From Fibrobacter sp. UWR4 (GTDB taxonomy: Bacteria; Fibrobacterota; Fibrobacteria; Fibrobacterales; Fibrobacteraceae), in the NCBI RefSeq assembly GCF_003149045.1, contig NZ_QGDU01000023.1:1-56491 (forward strand): a stretch of 56,491 nucleotides of DNA. The letters run 5' to 3'. Each line of letters opens with the position of its first letter. Within the stretch, counting starts at the first letter, position 1. The notes beneath the pieces are model-generated. The model made no database searches and was not told the origin of the DNA. It saw only the letters and a list, made by a program, of their open reading frames with translations. Below are positions 25,817 through 34,854 of this stretch, piece after piece. The translations under genes were made by a program, and so were the position numbers.

Positions 25817-27115
25817 CTACAAATAGAAGGCTATTAAGCCGCCAGTCACAGCACAAATCAGGACCACCGCAGGGATAATAGGCTTCCGCATGGATTTTGC
25901 ACCCAGGAAGAACACCAGGCCGCCCTTGGTCAGCGTATTGGCAAGGCTCGCAAAGAGGAACGCAAGGACCAGCTCCCGAACACCCAGGCCTGCCTTCAGG
26001 TGCATGTCGATGACGGAGAATGCCACCGCATCCATTTCGGCGGCACCGCCCAGAAAACTACAGGCAAGGAGCGCTCCTGATCCAAGATAAACGCGGGCGG
26101 CGTTAGCCACAAACATGACTGCGGTAAATACCAGGCCAAACTTGATGGCGGGAAGCAGCTTGAAGGGATTGCTGAAATCCGCAGTTTTCGCCTGGTGGTT
26201 TCGGCTCGCACGATTTTTCAGGAACAGGGCGTACCCCAACCCAGGTACGACAGGCAATAGGAGGGGCAAGGCAAGAGGCACTGCCAGACTTCCGCTTAAC
26301 ACTACACAGATAAGGTAGAGACGAACATACATCACCGACCAGCTAAGAACAATTCCCAGGGTAAAGTCCGGAGCATACTCCTGGTTATCCTTGCTGCGCC
26401 CCGCAAGATTCAATGTAAGTGCAGTGCTGCTGGCAATGCCGCCCAAAAGTCCGGTCAACCAAATTCCCTTGCCTGGCCCCACCAGCTTAATGAGAACGTA
26501 CCCCACAAAGCCAATGCCGGAAATAAACACCACAAACAGCCAAATGGTATGGGGATTTAGAACCTGCAGACCAGGCGGGCCAAATGCCTGATCCGGAAGA
26601 AACGGCAAAATCAATGCGGAAATCACCGCAAACTTCAACGTGGCAAGAATATCTTCGCGGGACAATTTCTGGGCAAAGCTATGGAGCTGTTCCTTGGCCG
26701 TAAGAATCCAGAGGATTACCACCATAATGGCGCAGGATTCCAGCAAACGATTATGCCAGCACAAGGCGCCCAGCAGGTACACAATGACAAGAGCTACACT
26801 AGTGGTAATGCCTGCAGTAACAAAGGCAGCCATGGGGGTTCCAGGTTCTTCCCGATGATTCATGCCAAACGCAATATGACTGGCCGTAAGCAACAGACCA
26901 ATGACAATAAAACCAGAAACAAAGGGAGCGACCCCACCCATCAGCGCCGACAGATAGGCCGCCATTGCTCCACCCAAACCCACAAGCGTAAACGTCCGAA
27001 CACCAGCCGGATGCCGATCCGCCTGGTTTCCATAAGTGTGTTCACGCTGCAAGCCAATAATCAGGCCAATACCAATGGCTGCAGCCAAACGATATAAAAC
27101 ACTGAATTCTATCAT
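25817..27115 (-). CDS. MgtC/SapB and DUF4010 domain membrane protein
   Basis: A 432-residue polytopic membrane protein. The N-terminal 140 residues match MgtC/SapB (LAAAIGIGLIIGLQREHT, HPAGVRTFTLVGLGGA), and residues 180-425 match DUF4010 (LPDQAFGPPGLQVLNPHTIW, GLLGGIASSTALTLNLAGRS, GAAEMDAVAFSVIDM). About 12 helices are expected. Related proteins are linked to magnesium stress, but transport function is not proven. It is monocistronic between thiD and the GGDEF gene. Confidence 0.85.
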   Translation of the reverse strand: MIEFSVLYRLAAAIGIGLIIGLQREHTYGNQADRHPAGVRTFTLVGLGGAMAAYLSALMGGVAPFVSGFIVIGLLLTASHIAFGMNHREEPGTPMAAFVTAGITTSVALVIVYLLGALCWHNRLLESCAIMVVILWILTAKEQLHSFAQKLSREDILATLKFAVISALILPFLPDQAFGPPGLQVLNPHTIWLFVVFISGIGFVGYVLIKLVGPGKGIWLTGLLGGIASSTALTLNLAGRSKDNQEYAPDFTLGIVLSWSVMYVRLYLICVVLSGSLAVPLALPLLLPVVPGLGYALFLKNRASRNHQAKTADFSNPFKLLPAIKFGLVFTAVMFVANAARVYLGSGALLACSFLGGAAEMDAVAFSVIDMHLKAGLGVRELVLAFLFASLANTLTKGGLVFFLGAKSMRKPIIPAVVLICAVTGGLIAFYL

Positions 27116-27201
27116 ATTTTTTAATCTATACTATTTTCAAAAAAAAGAAGAGGCGTTTTTTGGACACCTCTCTCTAAGTTGAACTATTCAGCCCAAAGAC
27201 G

Positions 27202-28908
27202 TTAACGACGTACTAGTTTCGACTTGGATTCCTGCTTCATCTTGTACATACGCTTGTCCGCCATACGATAGACATCCTTAGCTTTGCAGCAATCAATACA
27301 TTCGCTACGTTTAGCTACGCCATAGGAAGCCTCCAGAGGAACCGGAAGCCCTTCAGAATTTTTCACAGCCAGGACATCCATACGTTCTTTCACCATGTGG
27401 ATTTCTGAAAGATGGGATTGACGTACGACGACCACAAACTCATCGCCACCCATACGGATTGCAGTTCCTATTCCTACCACAGCTTCCTGCAAGGCACTTG
27501 CAAAACAGGATATCAGAAGATCGCCATTGGAATGCCCATGGGAATCATTCACCATTTTCAGACCGTTCATATCGATACTGACAATGGCAAAATCTGCATC
27601 TTCCTGATCCAGTACATCGAAAATCTGTTCGCACTTTGTTCTATTGTACAGTCCCGTCAGGGCATCCTTATAAGCAAGTTCCGCAAGGACCTCCTTTTCC
27701 GCCTTGGCAGCCACAGCCTCATACACATAAACCGCATAGGCTAGAATAAGACATAGAATGAACAACAGTGCGCCCCAGGGAGTCCAGGTGGTACTCATGA
27801 AATCGCCGGAAAACAGGAAATGGTACAGAAGATTATACCGGACGATATCAAGTAATGCCACCGCAAAGAAAATTACCAGGCCTACCGAGAAAATCTTCTC
27901 CGATTTGCCCATATTCCTTGAATAAACCAGACCAGAGGCCATCGCATAGACTGTAAGTAGACATAGGAATACGTGGTATGGAGTAATAAAGTGAGAAACC
28001 AGGGCGACATTCGAGAAATGCAGGACCGCCACGCTCGCAACAAACATTGTACAAAGAATCGTGATCATTCTAAGCATCTTGTGCTTAAAAGGATTAAGCT
28101 TCCCCTTGTGCATATCCTGCAACAATAGCAGGAACGGGATGGGAATCGAATAAAGGCACATGTATTCCATAAAGTTTGTGGTCACAAAATCCAAGGAACA
28201 CACCTGGATAACCTTCGTATAGCACATGCTCCAGACGCCAATCAAAAGCGACATGATTCCAATCAGGACAAATCGATAGAACTTCCTACTAAACCCACAG
28301 GCGATCAGCCCCAATACAGTTCCCAGGAAGCCTAGCACCACAAGAAAGATGCCAATATAGAGGGAGTATGCATGGCGGGCCAGATAATCGGTATAGGCAA
28401 CCTCGGTAGAGAGCATTTCAAAAGTGTTCACCCTGTCCAGAGGCTGTCTGAAGCCCCCATAGTAAGTCACATTTAAGACCTTACCATTGGCGGTGTAAGG
28501 AACCGGAACAGAGAAAATACCCGTCCCGATAAAACGATGTTGCATAAGACGATCAAATCCGTACATGAAAACGGTCCAATCTTCAATCTGGACCTTCACA
28601 GCCGCATGGTTCGTCTTAATACGGAACATGTAGGGCGGGCGGCCTTTAAAGACAAATCTCTTGGAGAAGGTAATGGAATCCTTATACCCTAGCGGCCCTT
28701 CCGGAAACTTGTACACGTCTATCGTCTGATTTTCATAAACGTGACCATTCTGAGTAACAGTCCAACCATCCTTCATTATCTGGACGTTTGAATCAATACC
28801 ACCAGCACGGAAAACATCAAAAACAAGAGTCAACAAGAAAACAGCCAATAGCGCCGCAAGGCTCCATAGCACATGTCTTCTCTTTATCTTTTTTACCAAC
28901 TTAAGCAC
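27202..28908 (-). CDS. Membrane GGDEF protein (putative diguanylate cyclase)
   Basis: A 568-residue protein, GTG start two bases after the folA stop. An N-terminal membrane helix (13-32) is followed by a periplasmic beta region (about 40-175) and seven helices (about 183-400), a 7TMR-DISM-like layout. The GGDEF domain runs from about 410 to 560, starting DALTGLYNRT, with an intact GGDEF signature at 487-491. The RxxD inhibitory site five residues upstream is absent, so product inhibition of the usual kind is unlikely. It should make c-di-GMP if active. Its place in the folate operon may only be polycistronic packing. Confidence 0.82.
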   Translation of the reverse strand: MLKLVKKIKRRHVLWSLAALLAVFLLTLVFDVFRAGGIDSNVQIMKDGWTVTQNGHVYENQTIDVYKFPEGPLGYKDSITFSKRFVFKGRPPYMFRIKTNHAAVKVQIEDWTVFMYGFDRLMQHRFIGTGIFSVPVPYTANGKVLNVTYYGGFRQPLDRVNTFEMLSTEVAYTDYLARHAYSLYIGIFLVVLGFLGTVLGLIACGFSRKFYRFVLIGIMSLLIGVWSMCYTKVIQVCSLDFVTTNFMEYMCLYSIPIPFLLLLQDMHKGKLNPFKHKMLRMITILCTMFVASVAVLHFSNVALVSHFITPYHVFLCLLTVYAMASGLVYSRNMGKSEKIFSVGLVIFFAVALLDIVRYNLLYHFLFSGDFMSTTWTPWGALLFILCLILAYAVYVYEAVAAKAEKEVLAELAYKDALTGLYNRTKCEQIFDVLDQEDADFAIVSIDMNGLKMVNDSHGHSNGDLLISCFASALQEAVVGIGTAIRMGGDEFVVVVRQSHLSEIHMVKERMDVLAVKNSEGLPVPLEASYGVAKRSECIDCCKAKDVYRMADKRMYKMKQESKSKLVRR

Positions 28909-28911
28909 GGA

Positions 28912-29400
28912 CTAATCCCTTTCCCATACCTGGAATACAGTCGGAAATTCGTTCTTTTCGTCGGCGGGGAAATTTTCTTCGTCCACCTTGCGCCAGCCTT
29001 CCCCCCAGTCCGGAAAGAATACATCGCCCTGTATTTGAGCAAGAACGCGAGTGACGTACATCTTCTTTACAAGAGGCATGGCTTCGCCATAGATTGCAGC
29101 ACCGCCAATAATGAAGCATTCCGTTTCGCCAGCAGTCTCGCAGGCACGAATTGCAGCATCTAGGGAATTGCACACAACGCACCCCGGAGCCTCAAAGGAT
29201 GTATTGCGGGTCAGCACGTAATTAGTACGGTTTGGTAACGGACGTCCAATATCGTCGTAGTTCTTGCGACCTAGGATGATGGAATGACCTGTAGTAATGG
29301 CCTTAAAACGCTTGAGATCTGCAGAAAGGCGCCACGGCAAATGTCCATCGCGTCCAATCACATTGTTTTCAGAAACAGCAACAATTGCAGATATCCGCAT
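28912..29400 (-). CDS. folA: Dihydrofolate reductase
   Basis: A 162-residue DHFR that reduces dihydrofolate to tetrahydrofolate with NADPH. Motifs are ISAIVAVSENNVIGRDGHLPW at the start, GHSIILGRKNYDDIGRPLPNRTN in the middle and CFIIGGAAIYGEAMPLV. It starts eight bases after thyA, which regenerates its substrate, and the gene order thyA-folA is common. Confidence 0.95.
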   Translation of the reverse strand: MRISAIVAVSENNVIGRDGHLPWRLSADLKRFKAITTGHSIILGRKNYDDIGRPLPNRTNYVLTRNTSFEAPGCVVCNSLDAAIRACETAGETECFIIGGAAIYGEAMPLVKKMYVTRVLAQIQGDVFFPDWGEGWRKVDEENFPADEKNEFPTVFQVWERD

Positions 29401-29408
29401 TTTAACCT

Positions 29409-30221
29409 CTACACAGCGATGGGAGCCTTGATGGTGGGATACGGATCGTAGTCCACCAGTTCAAAATCTTCAAACTTGAATTCAAAGAGATCCTTCACTT
29501 CCGGATTCAACTTCATGGTGGGAAGCTTACGAGGCGTACGGGACAACTGTTCCTTCACCTGTTCAAAGTGGTTGGAATACAGATGGGTATCGCCCAAGGT
29601 ATGGATGAACTCACCCGGTTCGTAATCGCAGACCTGGGCAAGCATCAGAGTCAAAAGGGCATAGCTTGCAATATTGAAGGGAACACCCAGGAAGGTATCT
29701 GCGCTACGCTGGTACAGCTGGCAGGAAAGCTTGCGCTTACCAGAGGCGCCAACACCGCCAACGTAGAACTGGAACAGGCAGTGACAAGGAGGCAAAGCCA
29801 TCTTATCCACCTCGGAAACATTCCAGGCGCAAACCAGGTGGCGACGGGAATCCGGATTATTCTTCAGGCTATTGACCAAGTTCTTGATCTGGTCAATGTG
29901 GCCTCCCTCAGGAGTAGGCCAACTACGCCACTGATGACCGTAAACGGGACCCAGGTCGCCATTTTCGTCGGCCCATTCGTCCCAGATGGTCACCTTGTTA
30001 TCGTGAAGATACTTGATGTTGGTGTCCCCCATCAGGAACCACAGAAGTTCGTGAATGATGGAGCGCAAGTGCAGTTTCTTAGTGGTGAGGCAAGGAAAAC
30101 CCTTGGACAAGTCATAACGGCACTGACGACCAAATACAGAACGAGTACCCGTACCAGTACGGTCGGAACGGTCCACCCCGTTATCCATAATATCTTTCAA
30201 GAGGTCCAGATACTGCTGCAT
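29409..30221 (-). CDS. thyA: Thymidylate synthase
   Basis: A 270-residue ThyA that methylates dUMP using methylenetetrahydrofolate. Catalytic cysteine is in [22 protein letters not shown] (nucleotide loop), [18 protein letters not shown] and [12 protein letters not shown] are all present. The start at 30221 is taken, one base after the stop of the upstream small gene, because [15 protein letters not shown] is the family N-terminus; the longer frame to 30323 overlaps the upstream gene. Confidence 0.96.
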   Translation of the reverse strand: MQQYLDLLKDIMDNGVDRSDRTGTGTRSVFGRQCRYDLSKGFPCLTTKKLHLRSIIHELLWFLMGDTNIKYLHDNKVTIWDEWADENGDLGPVYGHQWRSWPTPEGGHIDQIKNLVNSLKNNPDSRRHLVCAWNVSEVDKMALPPCHCLFQFYVGGVGASGKRKLSCQLYQRSADTFLGVPFNIASYALLTLMLAQVCDYEPGEFIHTLGDTHLYSNHFEQVKEQLSRTPRKLPTMKLNPEVKDLFEFKFEDFELVDYDPYPTIKAPIAV

Positions 30222-30222
30222 A

Positions 30223-30498
30223 TTAAACCTCTTCTGCAGCATCATCTGCCGCGGTATTTTCAACCATAGGGAAAAGGTCAGCGCGTTTATAGCTCTTTGC
30301 GCCCTCCACTTCCTTTTCCACAAGCAGCTGGTTCAACGCATTCAAAATCAAGTCCTGAGTATGGCGAGGAACAGGCTTCTTGCCCAAGCGAGCCTTCTGC
30401 ACCATTTTATGATTCAAGTGAGCGGCATCCATTTCTACCACGTCGTGGTTAGATGCTCCAATAGCAGTCAAAATTTCGTCAAGTTTAGTCATATACAT
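30223..30498 (-). CDS. Small protein of unknown function upstream of thyA
   Basis: A 91-residue protein, alternative start at the second ATG (30492). The centre ([19 protein letters not shown], then [14 protein letters not shown]) reads like a basic helix-turn-helix segment; the C-terminus is acidic ([12 protein letters not shown]). It heads the thyA-folA-GGDEF operon, so a DNA-binding role in that operon is possible but not shown. Confidence 0.55.
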   Translation of the reverse strand: MYMTKLDEILTAIGASNHDVVEMDAAHLNHKMVQKARLGKKPVPRHTQDLILNALNQLLVEKEVEGAKSYKRADLFPMVENTAADDAAEEV

Positions 30499-30510
30499 AA
30501 AGATACATTA

Positions 30511-30544
30511 AAAAAAATCCCCCGGAACGAGTCCGAGGGATTTT
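30511..30544 (-). terminator. Terminator after the OmpA/TSP3 gene
   Basis: On the minus strand TCCCTCGG pairs with CCGGGGGA, followed by a run of T. Confidence 0.75.
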
Positions 30545-30565
30545 AAGCATTCCTAGCTCTAAAGA

Positions 30566-33529
30566 TTACTGAGCGTAGTTGCTATGGCAACTCATACCGT
30601 CATCATCGGGGCTTACGAAGAGCATTTCGATACGGCGGTTCATTTCACGGCCATCAGCAGTGGAGTTATCGTCCACAGGGCATGTAGGTCCAAGACCGAT
30701 TGCCTTGATACGATTCTTCTTAACGCCAGCCTTGGTGAGTTCCTTCATCACGGCTTCAGCGCGCTGCTGAGACAGCTTAATGTTCTTGGCTTCCTTACCA
30801 ACGTTGTCAGTATGGCCCTGGATAACAATCTGCAGATCCTTGTATTCGTCGACTTCGTTGAGCTTCTTAGCGATGCTCTTCAAGATCTTCTTAGCATTGG
30901 ATTCGAGAGTTGCCTTACCAGACTTGAAGGTCACACCATCGAGCTTTTCTGCAGCCTTCTTCGGGCAGCCATGACCGTCATCGCCAGCCACATCCGGGCA
31001 GCGGTCAATACCGGTACATACGCTTTCGAACTGCTTCTGAAGCTTCTTGTTGGTCACCCATTCAGAGCAGACGCCATCCTTATCAGCATCCGGATCTTCG
31101 TCAGACGGGCAGCCGTTATTCCATTCCGGGCCATTTTCGTCTTCGCAACGGTCATAGCCGTGGCAAACATCCTTATACTGTTCCAGCATCTTCTGCTTGG
31201 TCACCCACGGAGAGCAGAGGCTATCCTGGTCCGGGTCCGGATCATCAGCCGGGCAACCCTTATTCCATGCAGGACCTGCTTCGTCTTCACACTGGTCCTT
31301 ACCAGTACAAATATCCTTGAACTGGTCAAGCATCTTCTGCTTGGTCACCCACGGAGAGCAGACACCATCCTGGTCCGGGTCCGGATCATCAGCCGGGCAG
31401 CCCTTATTCCATGCAGGACCTGCTTCAGCCGGGCACTTATCCAAGCCATGGCAAACATTTGCAAACTGGTCAAGCATATTCTTTTCAGTTACCCAAGGTG
31501 CGCAGAGGCTATCGCCGTCAGCATCCGGATTGTCCATGGGGCAACCATCAGCAAAGGCTTCACCAGCTTCGTTGGGGCACTTATCGATACCGGAGCAGAT
31601 ACCGTCGTACTGGTCAAGCATACCACGTTCGGTTACCCAAGCGTCGCAGATGCCATCCTGGTCGGTATCCGGGTTACCCAGCGGGCAACCTTCGTTATTG
31701 GCAGGACCGAATTCAGTCGGGCACTTATCGATACCCTTACAGGTCTTTTCGATAGCGTATTCCTTCTTCAGGTCTTCGTTTTCAGCAGCCTTTTCGAAGT
31801 AGTAGCCCATCTTCTTCTGGGTCACCCATTCGTCGCAGAGACCGTCGTTATCGGAGTCAGGATCATCCCACGGGCAGCCCTTATTTGCCTTGGCACCAGC
31901 TTCACCCGGGCACATATCGTAACCCTTACATACACCAGCGAACTGATCAAGAGCGCCTTCGTCAGTTACCCACGGAGAGCAGAGACCGTCACCATCCGGG
32001 TCCGGCTGCTTGGTCGGGCAACCATTGAACTGGGCAGAACCAGCCTGTGCCGGGCATTCATCGATGCCTTCGCAGACATCCTTGAACTTCTTGGACATCT
32101 TCTTCTGGCTTACCCAAGGATCGCAAACGCCGTCCTTATCCGGGTCCGGGTCATCCAGCGGGCAACCATCGTCGCCTTCGCCAGCTTCGTTGGGGCACTG
32201 GTCAACGCCTTCGCAGACGTCAGCAAATTCGGACTGGAAGCCCTTTTCAGCAACCCAGGAATCGCAAACGCCGTCTTCGTCAGCATCGGGGTTACCCAGC
32301 GGGCAGCCCTGGTTCAGACGATGACCATAGTCATCCGGGCACTTATCTTCGTCATCCGTAACGCCATCGCCATCGCGGTCCTGAGCAAGCAGGAAGCCGC
32401 TCCAGGTGATACCGCCATAGACGGTGTACTGCGGGGTAACGCGGATACGGTCAGCCTTTACACTGAATTCGCCTACACCACCGATGTTTTCGTTCTTACG
32501 GTCACCATTAGACAGTACATAAACATTGTTCAGGTAGTTGTCTGCACCGCCCAGATAGTAGGAAGCACCCATGTGGATGTCCATACCGATCGGCAGGTGG
32601 AATACGATACCACCCGTAATAGACTTCATGTCCAGCTTCTGTTCGATGGTCTGGCCAATCGGGTCAAGATAGGTAAACGGATCCAACTGCATGTCCCAGA
32701 AGAATTCTGCAAACAAGGAGAGGAAATCCATCACATAGACTTCGGCAGCACCGCTGATGAACGGATTGGACATGTAGTCTGCATTCATCACATAGTTGTA
32801 ACCACCGTTAATATGGACGAGGAACGGGAAACCGTCGCCACCATCCAGCTTGCTAAAGTCTGCGGTAACAGCAAGACCGCCGTTAATAGCGGTATTCTTG
32901 GTACCATAAGGCAGAGCAACGCCGTTATTCTTGTTGATGTAGCTGAGATGACGGATCCACAGGCCCTGCTTAGTCACGTTGGCAGTACCTGCTTCGACAC
33001 CACCGAAAATGGCCAAGTCGATGGGCTGGTCATCGGGCAGCGGGAAACGGAACTTCAAGTCGCCCTTCAGGTTACCGATATAACCCATCTTGACGCCACT
33101 AATGTCTGCTTCACCCACAATAGGTTCGTCGTCGCCATTGGTAACACGCAGGTTACCATGAGCAGTCATCTGATCATAGTAAACGGGAAGGGTTACGCCG
33201 ATATCGAAGTAGCTACCGATACCGATTGCGAAACCGACGTTGGCGCTGGCACCCATAAAGTCTGCTACAGGAGCGTCAATTGTCTGTGCACCGGAGTCGT
33301 AAGCATATTTCTGAGTAAGAGCAGCTCCAGTTACGTCGTTGTTCGGGAACATGTCGTTACCGAATGTTCCGTCGCCTAAAAGGGTAAAGACTAACTTAGA
33401 GCTACCCAAGGACTGAGCAGATTGGGTCTTGTTGACACCAACGAAGCCTTCCTTATTGATGGTCTGGGGATGCGCTGCAAAGGCAGAACCTGCCAAAGCG
33501 AGGGCAGCACCCATAGCTATTTTTTTCAT
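30566..33529 (-). CDS. Outer-membrane OmpA-family protein with thrombospondin type-3 repeats
   Basis: A 987-residue protein. Signal peptide residues 1-18 (AGSAFAA). Residues 45-390 form a beta-barrel-like domain. Residues about 395-850 hold some nine Asp-rich TSP3 calcium-binding units (DRDGDGVTDDEDKCPDDYG type). From the second unit on each carries an extra segment of the form DGVCxxWVTxKKMxxQFxxVC followed by GxDxCPxxAG, so units reach about 50 residues instead of the normal 12-25. Residues 865-985 are an OmpA peptidoglycan-binding domain (QIVIQGHTDNVG, LSQQRAEAVMKEL, NRRIEM). It probably bridges outer membrane and cell wall and may act in adhesion to fibre. Confidence 0.88.
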   Translation of the reverse strand: MKKIAMGAALALAGSAFAAHPQTINKEGFVGVNKTQSAQSLGSSKLVFTLLGDGTFGNDMFPNNDVTGAALTQKYAYDSGAQTIDAPVADFMGASANVGFAIGIGSYFDIGVTLPVYYDQMTAHGNLRVTNGDDEPIVGEADISGVKMGYIGNLKGDLKFRFPLPDDQPIDLAIFGGVEAGTANVTKQGLWIRHLSYINKNNGVALPYGTKNTAINGGLAVTADFSKLDGGDGFPFLVHINGGYNYVMNADYMSNPFISGAAEVYVMDFLSLFAEFFWDMQLDPFTYLDPIGQTIEQKLDMKSITGGIVFHLPIGMDIHMGASYYLGGADNYLNNVYVLSNGDRKNENIGGVGEFSVKADRIRVTPQYTVYGGITWSGFLLAQDRDGDGVTDDEDKCPDDYGHRLNQGCPLGNPDADEDGVCDSWVAEKGFQSEFADVCEGVDQCPNEAGEGDDGCPLDDPDPDKDGVCDPWVSQKKMSKKFKDVCEGIDECPAQAGSAQFNGCPTKQPDPDGDGLCSPWVTDEGALDQFAGVCKGYDMCPGEAGAKANKGCPWDDPDSDNDGLCDEWVTQKKMGYYFEKAAENEDLKKEYAIEKTCKGIDKCPTEFGPANNEGCPLGNPDTDQDGICDAWVTERGMLDQYDGICSGIDKCPNEAGEAFADGCPMDNPDADGDSLCAPWVTEKNMLDQFANVCHGLDKCPAEAGPAWNKGCPADDPDPDQDGVCSPWVTKQKMLDQFKDICTGKDQCEDEAGPAWNKGCPADDPDPDQDSLCSPWVTKQKMLEQYKDVCHGYDRCEDENGPEWNNGCPSDEDPDADKDGVCSEWVTNKKLQKQFESVCTGIDRCPDVAGDDGHGCPKKAAEKLDGVTFKSGKATLESNAKKILKSIAKKLNEVDEYKDLQIVIQGHTDNVGKEAKNIKLSQQRAEAVMKELTKAGVKKNRIKAIGLGPTCPVDDNSTADGREMNRRIEMLFVSPDDDGMSCHSNYAQ

Positions 33530-33588
33530 AGCGTCTCCTTAAGAAGGGGAACCCTACCAAACAAAGGATTCCCAAATTAACTAAGGTA

Positions 33589-33616
33589 AATATAACTTAT
33601 GTTTACATACCCACAA
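33589..33616 (-). promoter_or_regulatory. Possible promoter of the OmpA/TSP3 gene
   Basis: On the minus strand TTGTGG (33616-33611) and TATATT (33594-33589) have a 16-base spacer and lie about 60 bases upstream of the start. The leader between them and the ATG is otherwise featureless. Confidence 0.35.
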
Positions 33617-33735
33617 AATTTGACAGGGAGAAATGAAACGAAAATCACAAAAACAGGGGCAAAATCGCCTATTGAAAACAATTATTTACAAATTAGCATG
33701 AGCCGCAAGCTGTTGTGTTTTTCACATCACCCGCG

Positions 33736-34461
33736 CTAAATATTTCTCTGAAACGAATCCTCGAATATTTCGGGATGAGTCCTGCAGATGCTAGTAAAAC
33801 CTCTCTTTCCCACAATGATGTGGTCCAGTACCGGAATCTGGAGGATCTTTCCCGAAAGGCAGAGAGAGCGGGTAATGGACATGTCTTCCGGGCTCGGCAA
33901 CAGGGAGCCAGACGGATGATTATGGGCAAAGATAACCGAGACGGCACGATCCTCGATAGCCTTTACGAAAGCCTCCCTCGGATGCACCGGAGTCTGATTC
34001 ACCAAGCCCGTAGTAAGTTCATGAACCCGAATAACGTAATTTGCGGAATTCAAGGTTACAAGCACTAGGTGCTCCTGCGTCTCATACTTCAAATAGGAAA
34101 GCCGGGAAATCAAATCTTCAGGCGCCCCCACTGGAATTGCCTTTTCGCTGAGGATATAGCGTCCGGAGAGTTCCAGGCAGGCAAGAATTTGCAAGGCCTT
34201 CACCTTTCCCAGACCACGGATCTTGCGCAAGTTCTCTAAAGTCGGCACAGACGTTTCCGTAGCCAAGTATTCCGAAATACTCCGGGACAATTCAAATACA
34301 TCGCAATTCTGACAACCGCTCCCAAGGATCAAGGCCAAAAGTTCTTCGTTACTCAAGGCAGCGGGCCCATATTGCTCCATTTTCTCCCGAGGAAGGAGAT
34401 GGGCTACCGGCAAGTAATTTTGAACAGGCTTCAAGGGATTATCGCAAACATATCCATTCAT
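33736..34461 (-). CDS. radC: RadC family JAB-domain protein
   Basis: A 241-residue protein with an N-terminal helix-hairpin-helix segment (LRKIRGLGKVKALQI, about 84-98) and a C-terminal JAB/MPN metalloprotease-like domain. The metal-binding pattern is intact: HNHPSGSLLPSPEDMSITRS with VLDHIIVG after it. RadC was once named a DNA repair protein; its actual role is unsettled. It diverges from ilvB. Confidence 0.92.
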   Translation of the reverse strand: MNGYVCDNPLKPVQNYLPVAHLLPREKMEQYGPAALSNEELLALILGSGCQNCDVFELSRSISEYLATETSVPTLENLRKIRGLGKVKALQILACLELSGRYILSEKAIPVGAPEDLISRLSYLKYETQEHLVLVTLNSANYVIRVHELTTGLVNQTPVHPREAFVKAIEDRAVSVIFAHNHPSGSLLPSPEDMSITRSLCLSGKILQIPVLDHIIVGKRGFTSICRTHPEIFEDSFQRNI

Positions 34462-34854
34462 AGGAGTCCTTTTTTAGTGGTACAACCTTTCCTAAACGTT
34501 TTCATCACAGCGATTGAACAGACTTTTTATGAAAAATGAAGTTTACGTTAGTACATTTGAGCTTTCAACGACAGTGAAGACGGATTCAAGAGTCTGTTTT
34601 TACAATTACAAGGGGGTCCTTTTCCGCATTTACCAAAAAAGAAAAGCATTTTTAATTTATACAAAACAACATTTTTCAAAATTTCCAGTAAAAAACACCG
34701 CTTTTCAGAAGTTCTTTCCGTAACAAAAATCACTTTTGTCAATTTTCTCGTCACTTTTTTCAACTTTTTCACACATTTCCCCTCCATTTTCAAATTCTTT
34801 GACTATATTTTCGGCATTAAAATTTGAAGTTTAACTATCCGAAAAGGAAATTTT
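34462..34854. other. AT-rich divergent intergenic region radC/ilvB
   Basis: This 393-base stretch has no supported gene. A 69-codon frame at 34514-34723 lacks a good ribosome-binding site and reads like random AT-rich sequence. TTGACT at 34799-34804 could be a -35 box for ilvB, but no well-spaced -10 follows. No leader peptide with branched-chain codons and no T-box was seen. Confidence 0.5.

Noticed and set aside
30584-33379. A 931-codon open frame antisense to the OmpA/TSP3 gene
   Set aside because: Shadow of a repetitive gene; the periodic translation follows from the TSP3 repeats on the other strand.
34462-34854. T-box or branched-chain leader peptide before ilvB
   Set aside because: No T-box sequence, terminator/antiterminator pair or run of Leu/Ile/Val codons was found.
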